32,769 nt of DNA from Sphingomonadaceae bacterium (GCA_020630295.1 JAHDBR010000025.1:1-32769); one strand, 5' to 3'; positions 24,786-32,097 are shown, counted from the stretch's first letter. Notes: generated by a model from the letters alone, not told the origin. A program made the numbers and translations.

Positions 24786-25676
24786 TCAATAATAGATATA
24801 GACGTAATTCACCTGAATAGAGACCGGCTTGAAAAGCTGCATCTCGAACGGGCGATTGATTTGCAGATCGACTTCTTCTTTCTCTGCATCCACCCGCATT
24901 ATGCCGACTGCCGCACCAAGGATGTCGTTGAAGTACGCAGGGTACGGCACCTTCTTCGGGTTGGATTCAAGGCGCGGATATTGTTTGTCCACTTCACCGC
25001 CATCGATGGTCATGATGTAATCGAAATAGAAAGGTTCGCCGCCCTTCGTCATTGTCAGCATCAGTTGGACCTTGTTGCTGCGCTTTTTGAATTTGTGAAC
25101 GCTCAGCTGGAGTTCTTTCTCCTCGTCGTCGTCCTGAAACATCAATGTGGAATAGGGCGTCGGCTCTATGTCCACTGCCGATTGATGTTCCTTGTCTTTG
25201 GCCCCCGCCAGAAAGACCTTGTCCAGTTTCTTGTCATTGTCGGTGTCGATGAAGCAGAAACGCACGACCGCTTCGAATTTGGAGAAAAGATCGCCGATCA
25301 TCGCTTCGGCAAACTTGCTCCGCGTCCGCTGGTTTTCGCCGCAATAGATACGCCCGTCAGCGCCGGTCAGATTGCTTGTCTTCGCCGGAGCAAGTACCGG
25401 GTCCAGCTTTGTGCCCGGCTCGATATCATGAGTGAACTTTGCGATGCCTACGGATACGGGCGCGTCAATCGTAACCACTTCGGTATCGAGCACTTTGGCG
25501 CGAAGAATTATGTCACCCTTTTTGGCGGTGAAGGTTTTACCGATTTCCTGTTCGCCCTCGATTGGCGCCATCGTTTCGGGCAGCGGCCCTACGGATGTCC
25601 GGGCTGCGGTCAGAACCACCAGCAATGGAAGAACGGCAAGCGCGCGCCTGCGGCGTGTGGAAATAGATAACAGCAT
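24786..25676 (-). CDS. Unknown exported protein with Asp-rich loop
   Basis: This 296-residue protein has a basic N-terminus (STRRRRALAV) and a hydrophobic core (about 11-25), so it is probably exported or anchored; there is no lipobox Cys. I do not recognise the family. The mature part is beta-rich with a Lys/Asp/Glu surface. DTDNDKKLD (144-152) resembles a calcium-binding DxDxD loop, and two cysteines (C112, C141) could pair. The C-terminus ends in an aromatic-rich strand (VSIQVNYVYIYY) that may be an outer-membrane or assembly signal, but this is a guess. It stands alone, with about 100-130 bases on each side and neighbours on the same strand. Confidence 0.6.
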   Translation of the reverse strand: MLLSISTRRRRALAVLPLLVVLTAARTSVGPLPETMAPIEGEQEIGKTFTAKKGDIILRAKVLDTEVVTIDAPVSVGIAKFTHDIEPGTKLDPVLAPAKTSNLTGADGRIYCGENQRTRSKFAEAMIGDLFSKFEAVVRFCFIDTDNDKKLDKVFLAGAKDKEHQSAVDIEPTPYSTLMFQDDDEEKELQLSVHKFKKRSNKVQLMLTMTKGGEPFYFDYIMTIDGGEVDKQYPRLESNPKKVPYPAYFNDILGAAVGIMRVDAEKEEVDLQINRPFEMQLFKPVSIQVNYVYIYY

Positions 25677-25779
25677 TTACGACCCCCAGAAATTCTGGAC
25701 GGTTTTATGCTATCATTTTCAGCGGCTTGCAACGTTCAAAGTTTTGCAACTTTAAAAGCGTCACCGGCTGGCCTTCTTG

Positions 25780-26907
25780 TTAGTCGAGCCATTCCAGCAA
25801 TGCCGCCAGACAATCACGGCCCAGCACTTTGCAGCGTTCCGGCGACCAGTTTTGCTCCGGATCAGGATGGTCGTCATTATCCTTATAGGGCATTTCCAGC
25901 GTCATGGCGGGGCAACTGAATCTGTGCGCCACCTGCGTGGTACACATGGACAGATTGGCCTCGCCTGCTGCAGCTTTGGGATAGCCCTTCTCGGTCTGGA
26001 AGTCGGGTGTGCGCCGCTCCAGGATCGATTCGTAGCGAGTGAACTTCTCGTAATGTTCGTCCGTCAGGCCCGGAATGCCTTCATAACCGGCAAGGAATAC
26101 GGCGGGAATTGCTTCATCGCCGTGCACATCCATGGCAAAATCCACACCGGTTGCGTCCATCTTGGCAAGGATCGCCACAACTTCGGGAGATCGCTGCATG
26201 GTCGGCTCTGCCCATTCACGGTTGAGATTGGTGCCCACGGCATTGGTGCGTAAATGGCCGCGGCGCGATCCGTCAGGGTTGCAATTGGGCACGATGTGGA
26301 ATGTGCAACGCTGGCGCAGCACACGGCCTACGGTGTCCGCCGGATCGGTCAGGCATTCCAGCGCGCCTTCCATCCACCATTCTGCCTGCGTTTCGCCCGG
26401 GTGCTGGCGGCCTGTAAGCCAAACCTGCGTCTTACCTTCGCCCATGGTCAGATAATCGATCGGCTGCTTGTCAAAGCTTTCGCCAAGCCGTTCGTACCGC
26501 ACGCCTTCACTGGCAGCGCATTCTGCAATCAGATCGTGATGACGCTCCATCGAATAGGGCGCAAAATATGCGAAATAGGCAATGTCGCTCGCCGGAGTAT
26601 GCGTGATGGTCAGGCAGCCATCGTCCTGATCCATCTCGCAACTGGTTTCCGCGCGGTACCAATATTCACGGTCTTCGCTGACGCACGCATTATAGTTTGG
26701 CCAGCCGAGCGGATAGGCGGAGCTATCCAGACCGGTGATCTTCAATTGCAGTTCGCGTCCGGCAGCGCCGCTGACGCGGAAATGGAACCATTGTTTGAAT
26801 TCCGACATATGATCGGCGCGGATTGCCAGCCGGGCAGTGGTACCATCGACCGACAGGACCTCGATATTTCCGCTGTCGAAATTCGAATCAATATGGATGT
26901 TGCTCAT
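25780..26907 (-). CDS. M14-family zinc carboxypeptidase, CCP-like
   Basis: This is a zinc metallocarboxypeptidase of the M14 family, most like the cytosolic carboxypeptidase (AGBL/Nna1) branch. It has 375 residues and no signal peptide. The N-terminal beta domain (about 1-120, with WFHFRVSG and [11 protein letters not shown]) is typical of that branch. Catalytic-domain motifs are [15 protein letters not shown] (167-181; H169, E172), NCNPDG (208-213), GTNLNREW (225-232) and the third zinc ligand in MDVHGDE (H262). The catalytic Glu lies in [11 protein letters not shown] (E338). All metal and catalytic residues are present. Bacterial substrates of this branch are not settled; peptides or protein C-termini are plausible. 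The DUF4136 lipoprotein gene is 12 bases upstream on the same strand. Confidence 0.92.
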   Translation of the reverse strand: MSNIHIDSNFDSGNIEVLSVDGTTARLAIRADHMSEFKQWFHFRVSGAAGRELQLKITGLDSSAYPLGWPNYNACVSEDREYWYRAETSCEMDQDDGCLTITHTPASDIAYFAYFAPYSMERHHDLIAECAASEGVRYERLGESFDKQPIDYLTMGEGKTQVWLTGRQHPGETQAEWWMEGALECLTDPADTVGRVLRQRCTFHIVPNCNPDGSRRGHLRTNAVGTNLNREWAEPTMQRSPEVVAILAKMDATGVDFAMDVHGDEAIPAVFLAGYEGIPGLTDEHYEKFTRYESILERRTPDFQTEKGYPKAAAGEANLSMCTTQVAHRFSCPAMTLEMPYKDNDDHPDPEQNWSPERCKVLGRDCLAALLEWLD

Positions 26908-26919
26908 TCTATCCGTTCT

Positions 26920-27534
26920 CTATTTGGCGACCCCTACTTCCACTGTTTCCCCGTTATTGCCGGGAAATTCGCGGAAGAGAGCATCAGCAATTGCCGATGC
27001 GTTGGCGCTAGTATCTGCAAAAGATGAATTGTCACTTACTGTAAAATTTGCGCGGCCTTCCCAGATCACATCATTGGTATCAGCCTGACGGATCATTACG
27101 CCCAGATCGGTGCCCAGCATAGTGCGGGGCCCGCCGCCCAGATTGATGCCGATGCCCAGGCCAACGCCTGATCCGTATGAACCGACCGAACCGCCTCCGC
27201 CTACTGTAACAGGACTGCGACCGCGACTTGGTTCATTGACGAAACGGTCCAAGCGGACCTGCGCGATTTGCGAGGCTTCACTGCGGGGCACTTCGCGGTA
27301 CCCAAGCTGTATCAGTTCTGCTGCCACTGCGGATTTGAACGCTGTCATCTCAGCGGGATCAGCCTCCTGACCCGCAGCGTCTTCGATGAAGATTGTGCCA
27401 TTGCCAAGCTGGGACATAGCCGCCGATTGATGAAAGCGTGTTACTTCCACCGGACTGACTTTCGGCGCAGTCGCGCAGGCAGACAAAGCCCCCGCGATAA
27501 GTGTTGCAAATGCAATTTTTGTTACTGACATCAT
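26920..27534 (-). CDS. DUF4136-type lipoprotein
   Basis: This 204-residue lipoprotein has a signal peptide with lipobox ALSAC (C20). AGGAG stands four bases before the first ATG and seven before the second, so M1 or M2 may be used. The mature domain resembles DUF4136: a first strand PVEVTRFHQ, AFKSAVAAELIQLGYREV (about 65-83), then a Gly-rich low-complexity stretch (about 112-136, GGGGSVGSYGSGVGLGIGINLGGG). DLGVMIRQADTNDVIWEGRA and a C-terminal helix ADALFREFPG follow. The role is unknown; likely anchored in the outer membrane. It precedes the carboxypeptidase by 12 bases and is divergent from galE. Confidence 0.8.
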   Translation of the reverse strand: MMSVTKIAFATLIAGALSACATAPKVSPVEVTRFHQSAAMSQLGNGTIFIEDAAGQEADPAEMTAFKSAVAAELIQLGYREVPRSEASQIAQVRLDRFVNEPSRGRSPVTVGGGGSVGSYGSGVGLGIGINLGGGPRTMLGTDLGVMIRQADTNDVIWEGRANFTVSDNSSFADTSANASAIADALFREFPGNNGETVEVGVAK

Positions 27535-27608
27535 GCGTCTCCTGCCCCGTGCGCCCTGTTATATTTTTTGCGTGAGAAGGATATGGCCAAAAACGTGCCA
27601 TCTGTTAA

Positions 27609-27636
27609 CCACTAACTTTCACAACACTGTTAGTGG
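27609..27636. promoter_or_regulatory. Inverted repeat at galE translation start
   Basis: CCACTAAC (27609-27616) and GTTAGTGG (27629-27636) are a perfect eight-base inverted repeat with a 12-base spacer. It ends seven bases before the galE ATG, so it covers the ribosome-binding region. It could be an operator or an mRNA hairpin that limits ribosome access. Confidence 0.45.
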
Positions 27637-27642
27637 GCGGTT

Positions 27643-28668
27643 ATGACTGATTCACAAAAAACCCCTGTCCTCGTTACCGGCGGTGCCGGTTATATCGGAA
27701 GCCATGCGGTTCTGGCGCTGCTGGATGACGGGTGGCCTGTTGCCGTTATTGACAATCTGGTCACGGGTTTCCGCTTTGCGGTGCCGGATGGTGTCACACT
27801 GTATGAAGGTGATATTGAGGACGGCGACCTGCTTGCGCGCATCTTTGCGGAACAGGGCATGGGCGGGGGTAAAGGTGCTGTGATGCATTTTGCCGGTTCG
27901 GTCGTGGTGCCTGAATCGGTTGAGGATCCGCTCAAATATTATCACAATAATACCGTCAAAAGCCGCGCGCTGATTGATGCGGTGACCAAGGCTGGCGTGC
28001 CGCATTTCATTTTCAGTTCCACCGCCGCGACTTACGGCGTTCCGGAAACGTCGCCGGTGAACGAGAATACGCCGCAGCGCCCGATTAACCCGTATGGCTG
28101 GTCGAAACTGATGACCGAACAAATGCTGTCGGACACGGCGTTTGCGCATGATCTGAATTATTGCGCGCTGCGTTATTTCAATGTCGCGGGCGCTGATCCC
28201 GATGCCCGCAGCGGTCAATCGACTGCGGGCGCGACGCATCTGATCAAAGTTGCGGTAGAGGCCGCGCTGGGCAAGCGCGATCAGGTCGCTGTATTTGGCA
28301 CGGATTATGAGACGCAGGACGGCACCGGCGTGCGGGATTATATCCACGTATCCGATCTGGCCGCCGCCCATGTATTGGCGCTGCGCGAATTGATGGCGCA
28401 GCCCGATGTGTCGCTGACGATGAATTGCGGATACGGTCGCGGGTTCTCCGTGCTTGAAGTTCTCGATTCCGTTGACCGGGTCACCAACCGGACGATCAAC
28501 CGGTCCATGCAGCCGCGCCGCGCAGGCGATCCGGGAGAGCTTATCTCCGATCCCTCACGCATCCGGTCCACTTTACCGTGGGAGCCGCAGCACGCCGATC
28601 TGGACACAATAATTGGCCACGCTTTGCAATGGGAACGCAAGCTTGGCGAGATCAGAGGCGAGGATTAG
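27643..28668 (+). CDS. galE: UDP-glucose 4-epimerase
   Basis: Interconverts UDP-glucose and UDP-galactose (NAD-bound extended SDR enzyme), supplying sugars for envelope polysaccharides. It has 341 residues, the usual size. The NAD fold GGAGYIGS is at 13-20, followed by FAGSVVVPESVEDPLKYYHNN (83-103) and the catalytic Ser/Thr in FSSTAATYG (124-132). The YxxxK pair lies in NPYGWSK (Y151, K155). ALRYFNVAGADP and GTGVRDYIHVSDLAAAH are the usual downstream family blocks. The ATG at 27643 fits the conserved start (PVLVTGGAGYIG). It is followed 75 bases later by a hairpin in front of rpmJ. Strict substrate specificity (UDP-Glc or UDP-GlcNAc) cannot be read here. Confidence 0.95.
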   Translation: MTDSQKTPVLVTGGAGYIGSHAVLALLDDGWPVAVIDNLVTGFRFAVPDGVTLYEGDIEDGDLLARIFAEQGMGGGKGAVMHFAGSVVVPESVEDPLKYYHNNTVKSRALIDAVTKAGVPHFIFSSTAATYGVPETSPVNENTPQRPINPYGWSKLMTEQMLSDTAFAHDLNYCALRYFNVAGADPDARSGQSTAGATHLIKVAVEAALGKRDQVAVFGTDYETQDGTGVRDYIHVSDLAAAHVLALRELMAQPDVSLTMNCGYGRGFSVLEVLDSVDRVTNRTINRSMQPRRAGDPGELISDPSRIRSTLPWEPQHADLDTIIGHALQWERKLGEIRGED

Positions 28669-28698
28669 GTCCTACAGGCGTATTTCCGCCCGAATCGC

Positions 28699-28727
28699 TT
28701 GACTTTGGACAGGCTGCTCCCTAGTTG
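28699..28727 (+). promoter_or_regulatory. Putative rpmJ promoter
   Basis: TTGACT (28699-28704), preceded by C, is spaced 17 bases from TAGTTG (28722-28727). It shares the CTTGACT box and spacing with the putative rpoZ promoter. It lies just after the galE stop and would start transcription near 28734, before the hairpin at 28744. Confidence 0.5.
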
Positions 28728-28743
28728 AGCCACTGAAATTCCG

Positions 28744-28775
28744 GCATCGGAGACTGTCTCCGGTGCTTTATTTTT
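28744..28775 (+). terminator. Hairpin with T-run in front of rpmJ
   Basis: GCATCGGAGAC (28744-28754) and GTCTCCGGTGC (28756-28766) pair along their length with one wobble, followed by TTTATTTTT (28767-28775). It has terminator form and would end galE mRNA. It also lies in the rpmJ leader if the promoter at 28699 is used: the Shine-Dalgarno GGAAG starts at 28776, right after the T-run. Confidence 0.75.
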
Positions 28776-28787
28776 GGAAGAAGACAC

Positions 28788-28913
28788 ATGAAAGTCCGTA
28801 ACAGCCTTAAGTCGCTGAAAAACCGTCACCGCGATTGCCGCGTTATTCGCCGCCGTGGTCGCACATATGTGATCAACAAAACCAACCGTCGCTTCAAAGC
28901 CCGCCAGGGCTAA
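28788..28913 (+). CDS. rpmJ: Ribosomal protein bL36, zinc-free type
   Basis: This is bL36 of the large ribosomal subunit, 41 residues from the ATG at 28788, with GGAAG seven bases upstream. The translation begins [17 protein letters not shown] and ends [12 protein letters not shown]. The C-x2-C...C...H zinc site of canonical L36 is absent (only one Cys, residue 17), so this is the cysteine-poor YkgO-like form. As far as I recall it is the usual, sometimes the only, copy in sphingomonads. The gene is very basic and short, so gene callers may skip it. A T-tract hairpin stands just upstream, a second hairpin (CACCGCAG/CTGCGGTG, 28923-28943) and a terminator follow. Confidence 0.95.
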   Translation: MKVRNSLKSLKNRHRDCRVIRRRGRTYVINKTNRRFKARQG

Positions 28914-28956
28914 TGCGCGGCGCACCGCAGCTTGTCTGCGGTGAAGCTGGTTTACA

Positions 28957-28983
28957 AAGCCTCCGCAGTCGCGGGGGCTTTTT
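28957..28983 (+). terminator. Intrinsic terminator between rpmJ and HAD gene
   Basis: AAGCCTCCGC (28957-28966) and GCGGGGGCTT (28971-28980) pair over ten bases with one wobble around AGTC, followed by further T residues (five in a row, 28979-28983). It ends two bases before the ATG of the HAD gene, so the G-rich arm that could act as its ribosome site is locked in the stem. A perfect hairpin without a T-run (28923-28943) precedes it. Confidence 0.85.
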
Positions 28984-28985
28984 GT

Positions 28986-29630
28986 ATGTCTGAACCGATT
29001 TCACCTTCTCCCTCGGATGCGCGCTCTGTTGCGGCAGTGGTGTTCGATGTCGGGCGCGTGATTGTCCAATGGGATATGCGCTGCCTGTTTGCGAAACTGA
29101 TCGACGATCCTGCAGAGCTGGATTGGTTTTTGGCCAATGTCGTGACCGAACACTGGCATATGCAACATGATAGCGGCCGGCCAATTGCAGACATGATTGC
29201 GGAGCGTCAGGCGGAATTCCCGCGCTATGCAGATATTATCGCTGCCTATGGGGAGCGGTTTTTGGAAACGGTTCCTGCACGTGTTCCCGGTACTGCAGAA
29301 TTGATTGAGCGGCTTCATGTGCGCAAAATTCCGCTTTTTGCGATCACAAATTTCGGGACGGATTTCTGGTCGCTATACCGGCCGACCGAGCCCGTGCTGA
29401 ACCTGTTCGCGGACATTGTTGTGTCAGGGCATGAAGAGGTGATCAAACCGGGCGCAGAGATATTTGCGTTGGCGGAAAAGCGTTTCGGGCATCCGGCCCC
29501 CGAAATGCTGTTCATTGATGACAATGCCGCCAATATCGAAAGCGCCGCCCATCTTGGATGGCAGACGCATCATTTCACTGGCGCCGCTCCGCTCGAACAG
29601 GATCTGTCCGCACGCGGCTTGCTGGGATAG
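28986..29630 (+). CDS. HAD-family phosphatase, YihX-like
   Basis: This haloacid dehalogenase-superfamily hydrolase of 214 residues probably acts on a small phosphate ester; the layout resembles the YihX/HAD-IA group. Motif I is VFDVGRVIVQWD (nucleophile Asp in FDVG; the second acid is Gly, as in YihX-type DLGNV). Motif II is AITNFG, motif III the Lys in EVIKPGAEIF and motif IV the Asp pair of MLFIDDNAANIESA. Its ATG at 28986 is the best start (MSEPISPSPSD), but starts at 28932 (TTG) or 28941 (GTG) would read through the terminator stem. No free Shine-Dalgarno is visible. It converges on the CC_3452-like gene. Confidence 0.85.
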   Translation: MSEPISPSPSDARSVAAVVFDVGRVIVQWDMRCLFAKLIDDPAELDWFLANVVTEHWHMQHDSGRPIADMIAERQAEFPRYADIIAAYGERFLETVPARVPGTAELIERLHVRKIPLFAITNFGTDFWSLYRPTEPVLNLFADIVVSGHEEVIKPGAEIFALAEKRFGHPAPEMLFIDDNAANIESAAHLGWQTHHFTGAAPLEQDLSARGLLG

Positions 29631-29647
29631 TCACTACGCTTGCAACG

Positions 29648-29681
29648 AAAAGAGCCCCCGACGCAGGACGCGCCAGGGGCT
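29648..29681 (-). terminator. Intrinsic terminator of CC_3452-like gene
   Basis: On the minus strand AGCCCCTGGCGC (29681-29670) and GCGTCGGGGGCT (29664-29653) pair over 12 bases with two wobbles around a five-base loop, then C and TTTT (29651-29648). It lies about 50 bases past the CC_3452-like stop, in the gap convergent with the HAD gene. Confidence 0.8.
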
Positions 29682-29730
29682 GTAAAGTTCACCCAATCTG
29701 GAGAGGATGGGGTGGGGATGATTGCGGGAA

Positions 29731-30090
29731 TTAGTCGTTACACTTGGCCAGCTTTTCAGCGGTCAGAGCTTTGCCCTTGGCGGTGAAGCTGGTCACAGGG
29801 CCCATTTCGCGGGACAGGCGGGCACAGGTAATAACGGCGCGCGAATTTGTTTTTGCGGCCATGCAACTGGTGCCTTCGCAGCGCCAGATGACGCCGTTTA
29901 CGACTGTATGGAGTTCCTCTGCAGGTGCCGCCAGTTCGGCGGTGTAATATACAGGTTTGCCGCGCGCTTCGGCTGCTGAGGGGGTTAGGGCCGTGCCAAA
30001 TGTGAGAGCGGTATAGAGAAATGCCATGGCGATAACTGCAAAGTTGCGGCCAAAATTGCGGAACAGGGAGGGGGATGCGGAGAGGGACAT
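29731..30090 (-). CDS. CC_3452-type small exported protein
   Basis: This 119-residue exported protein has a signal peptide (about 1-43, hydrophobic core VIAMAFLYTALTFGTALTP, cleavage after AEA). The mature part of about 75 residues reads YYTAELAAPAEELHTVVNGVIWRCEGTSCMA, then RAVITCARLSREMGPVTSFTAKGKALTAEKLAKCN. Its four cysteines (about 71, 76, 89, 117) suggest two disulfides in the periplasm. From memory this is the pattern of the CC_3452 family seen in Caulobacter and sphingomonads; function unknown. It has its own terminator and is divergent from an HxlR regulator across 165 bases with repeated GTTGC/GCAAC elements. Confidence 0.8.
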   Translation of the reverse strand: MSLSASPSLFRNFGRNFAVIAMAFLYTALTFGTALTPSAAEARGKPVYYTAELAAPAEELHTVVNGVIWRCEGTSCMAAKTNSRAVITCARLSREMGPVTSFTAKGKALTAEKLAKCND

Positions 30091-30120
30091 TCTGACTTTC
30101 CTTTGATCAATTCAATCCAA

Positions 30121-30189
30121 TGCAAATACGTTGCATTTAGCAACCAGTTGCGAATCGCTACCTACATAGATAGGAATTAAGTTGCAACT
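30121..30189. promoter_or_regulatory. Cluster of TTGCAA-type half-sites
   Basis: Between the divergent CC_3452-like and HxlR genes lie TGCAA (30121-30125), GTTGC (30130-30134), GCAAC (30140-30144), GTTGC (30147-30151) and the perfect 10-base palindrome AGTTGCAACT (30180-30189). Repeated inverted half-sites suggest a regulator, possibly the HxlR protein itself. Confidence 0.45.
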
Positions 30190-30255
30190 GAAAACTCAGT
30201 TTGTCATTTGAGCAGCTGGACAAACCGCGCTAGAGTGCTTGGGAAAGAGGTATTT

Positions 30256-30813
30256 ATGGGCGATCTACGCGAACCGTTGAAAGAACTGACCGTCTGCGGC
30301 CTGCCGGAGGCGCTGGAAGTCATGGGCGAACGTTGGTCTTTCATGATCCTGCGCGCGAGCTTTAACGGGCTGCACCATTTTGAAGAGTTCCTGACTGAAC
30401 TCGGTATTGCGCGGAACATCCTTTCAAACCGGCTGGCCCGGCTGGTTGAGCATGGTATTCTAAACCGCGAACCTTGTGCCGATGACAAGCGGCGGATCGA
30501 ATACCGGTTGACCGCGAAAGGGTTCGATCTTCTGCCAGCCATGATTGCCCTGCGCCAATGGGGCCAGAAATATGGCGGCGAAATGACCGAAAATCCGGTG
30601 CTGGTGGACGAACAGGACCGCTTGCCTATCGGCCCGGTCGCCATTCTCGCCCATGATGGCCGCCAGTTGAGCCATCAGGATTTACACCTTGTAGCGCGCG
30701 ATGCGCTGGGGATTCGCGCAGACGGTTCGGTGGCTGCTATGGGTGATATTCCGCCCGGCAATCCTGAACTTCGTGACCAAGCCCAATCTGCGAAGATAGC
30801 CGCAAACGGCTGA
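30256..30813 (+). CDS. HxlR-family transcriptional regulator
   Basis: Winged-helix DNA-binding regulator, 185 residues from the ATG at 30256 with AAAGAGG five bases before it; the frame from 30208 lacks such a site. The HxlR domain covers about residues 10-100: C14 in TVCGLPEALEVMGERWSFMILR, then FEEFLTELGIARNILSNRLARLVEHGIL as recognition region and IEYRLTAKGFDLLPAM as wing. C14 is at the position of the redox-sensing Cys of some HxlR/HypR proteins. A C-terminal part of about 75 residues (GPVAILAHDGRQLSHQDL onward) goes beyond the minimal family and may be a small sensing region. Its target is probably the divergent gene or itself, given the repeats upstream. Confidence 0.9.
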   Translation: MGDLREPLKELTVCGLPEALEVMGERWSFMILRASFNGLHHFEEFLTELGIARNILSNRLARLVEHGILNREPCADDKRRIEYRLTAKGFDLLPAMIALRQWGQKYGGEMTENPVLVDEQDRLPIGPVAILAHDGRQLSHQDLHLVARDALGIRADGSVAAMGDIPPGNPELRDQAQSAKIAANG

Positions 30814-30819
30814 TCCGCT

Positions 30820-31296
30820 TCAGACGCGGCGGAAATTCCACACTGCGTTCAGCACAAACATGACCAGACCGGCGATCACCGATACGATCACCCGCGCCAC
30901 CAGATAATTTATCGGCGTGAATTCAATCAGGGCGGCAAACAGCGCCATAGTCAGCACAAGTCCGACCAATCCGTTGATAAGAAAAAGCACCAGACCTGCC
31001 GTGACGGCGCGCTCCGTTCCGCGGTAAATCCATAAACGCCCGAATATGTAATGTACGGCGTTGGACACGATGAAGCTGAGGCCTGCGGCGATTACCTTGT
31101 TCACCCCGGCAAATTCCACGAGCAGCCACAGCACGGCGAGCCCGATCAGGAATGTCCCGCTGCTGACCACGGTATTGCGCACCAGCATCCATGCGACATG
31201 GGGTTTGAAAAGCCGGTCTAGCAGGCTGCCCGTCGGCGCGGGCGTATCGGCCGGTTGCGGCTGCCCCGGCTGCCCAGTCTGGATGCTGTCCGGCAT
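30820..31296 (-). CDS. GtrA-like membrane protein
   Basis: This small four-helix membrane protein of the GtrA family has 158 residues from the ATG at 31296; the TTG at 31299 directly before it is an alternative. A Gln/Pro-rich cytosolic N-terminus (about 30 residues) is followed by helices near 42-62, 68-88, 97-120 and 129-150. Family-typical FIVSNAVHYIFGRLWIYRG and the C-terminal FVLNAVWNFRRV are visible. GtrA-like proteins are thought to help flip undecaprenyl-phosphate-linked sugars, but many are uncharacterised. It begins 12 bases after the ferritin-like gene's stop on the same strand, so the two are probably cotranscribed. It converges on HxlR with six bases between stops. Confidence 0.87.
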   Translation of the reverse strand: MPDSIQTGQPGQPQPADTPAPTGSLLDRLFKPHVAWMLVRNTVVSSGTFLIGLAVLWLLVEFAGVNKVIAAGLSFIVSNAVHYIFGRLWIYRGTERAVTAGLVLFLINGLVGLVLTMALFAALIEFTPINYLVARVIVSVIAGLVMFVLNAVWNFRRV

Positions 31297-31308
31297 CAAA
31301 TTACGCCT

Positions 31309-31998
31309 TTAGGTGCCCGCTAATCTTGGACGGCCATTGTAACGATCCGCATCTGTTTCCTGTTCATCCGCCCAATCCTCGCGCCGGCGACTGAAAGGAT
31401 TGAGGAACAGGATCGGCAGTTTCAGAAATAACAGCTCTGAATGTATCAAGCGGTCGACGCCGCGTTCCCACCATTTCGGTTCACGTTTGGCGTTTGCTTT
31501 CAGCCACGCATCATAGGGCGCCCAATGGCTTGGCTCGTCCTTGTGGATCACCTTGAAAATCTTGGTCAGCGCCGGATCACCCAGAACGAAACGGTTGGTC
31601 AGCAAGATTTCCACCTGCTTATAGCCGCGCTTTTCGGTCAGAGAGATGACCCGGCACAGCCGCTCAAACAGTTCGTCACGACTGATGATTTCGTCCGTAT
31701 CAAGTTTGTCGATGGGAATGCCGAACATAATCTCGATGAAACGGTCAATATGGCCGAATGTCCGGTCGACCGATATGGGCCGCGTTCCGCGCAATTCAAA
31801 CCACCGTTTGAACATGACATAATGCTTGCGCTCGTCCGCGCGGTGTTGCTCGATTGCGGCTATCAAAGCGGTGTCATCCGGCGCACGTTCGCGCACAGCC
31901 TCCAACACGCGGTCGATCGCCGTATAACCGCGGTGCTCGTTATAGATATAAATCGACCCGAGCAGATCGAGGTAGCGTCTTCCGAACCAGGCAATCAT
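31309..31998 (-). CDS. Ferritin-like di-iron protein
   Basis: This 229-residue, helix-rich protein carries two copies of a di-iron ligand pattern. In the first half E21 (YNEHRGY) goes with E56-x-x-H59 (ADERKHYVMFKRW). In the second half E122 (LTEKRGYKQVE) goes with E155-x-x-H158 (KDEPSHWAPYDAW). This is the ferritin-like superfamily arrangement of a possible oxygenase, oxidase or hydroxylase rather than an iron-storage cage. A C-terminal segment (HSELLFLKLPILFLNPFSRRR) is hydrophobic and basic, suggesting membrane contact. AGGAG before the ATG at 31998 supports the start. The substrate is unknown; a link to the GtrA-like protein downstream would point to lipid modification, as inference only. 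Confidence 0.75.
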   Translation of the reverse strand: MIAWFGRRYLDLLGSIYIYNEHRGYTAIDRVLEAVRERAPDDTALIAAIEQHRADERKHYVMFKRWFELRGTRPISVDRTFGHIDRFIEIMFGIPIDKLDTDEIISRDELFERLCRVISLTEKRGYKQVEILLTNRFVLGDPALTKIFKVIHKDEPSHWAPYDAWLKANAKREPKWWERGVDRLIHSELLFLKLPILFLNPFSRRREDWADEQETDADRYNGRPRLAGT

Positions 31999-32097
31999 TG
32001 AGCGTCTCCTGATGGCGTTTTAGCCTGAAGATAGCTGAATGGGAACTGGCTCGCTTGACCAATCTATTGGAAATAGTGCGAAAACCGGGCCATGCGA

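Noticed and set aside
25738-25753. AAAGTT-TTGC-AACTTT hairpin as a terminator after the M14 gene
   Set aside because: The stem is six bases, AT-rich and weak, and no proper T-run follows on the minus strand.
26254-27027. 257-codon plus-strand frame across the M14 and DUF4136 genes
   Set aside because: It runs opposite two well-supported genes and their junction, and has no family features.
27652-28371. 239-codon frame opposite galE
   Set aside because: Antisense to conserved GalE motifs; no support of its own.
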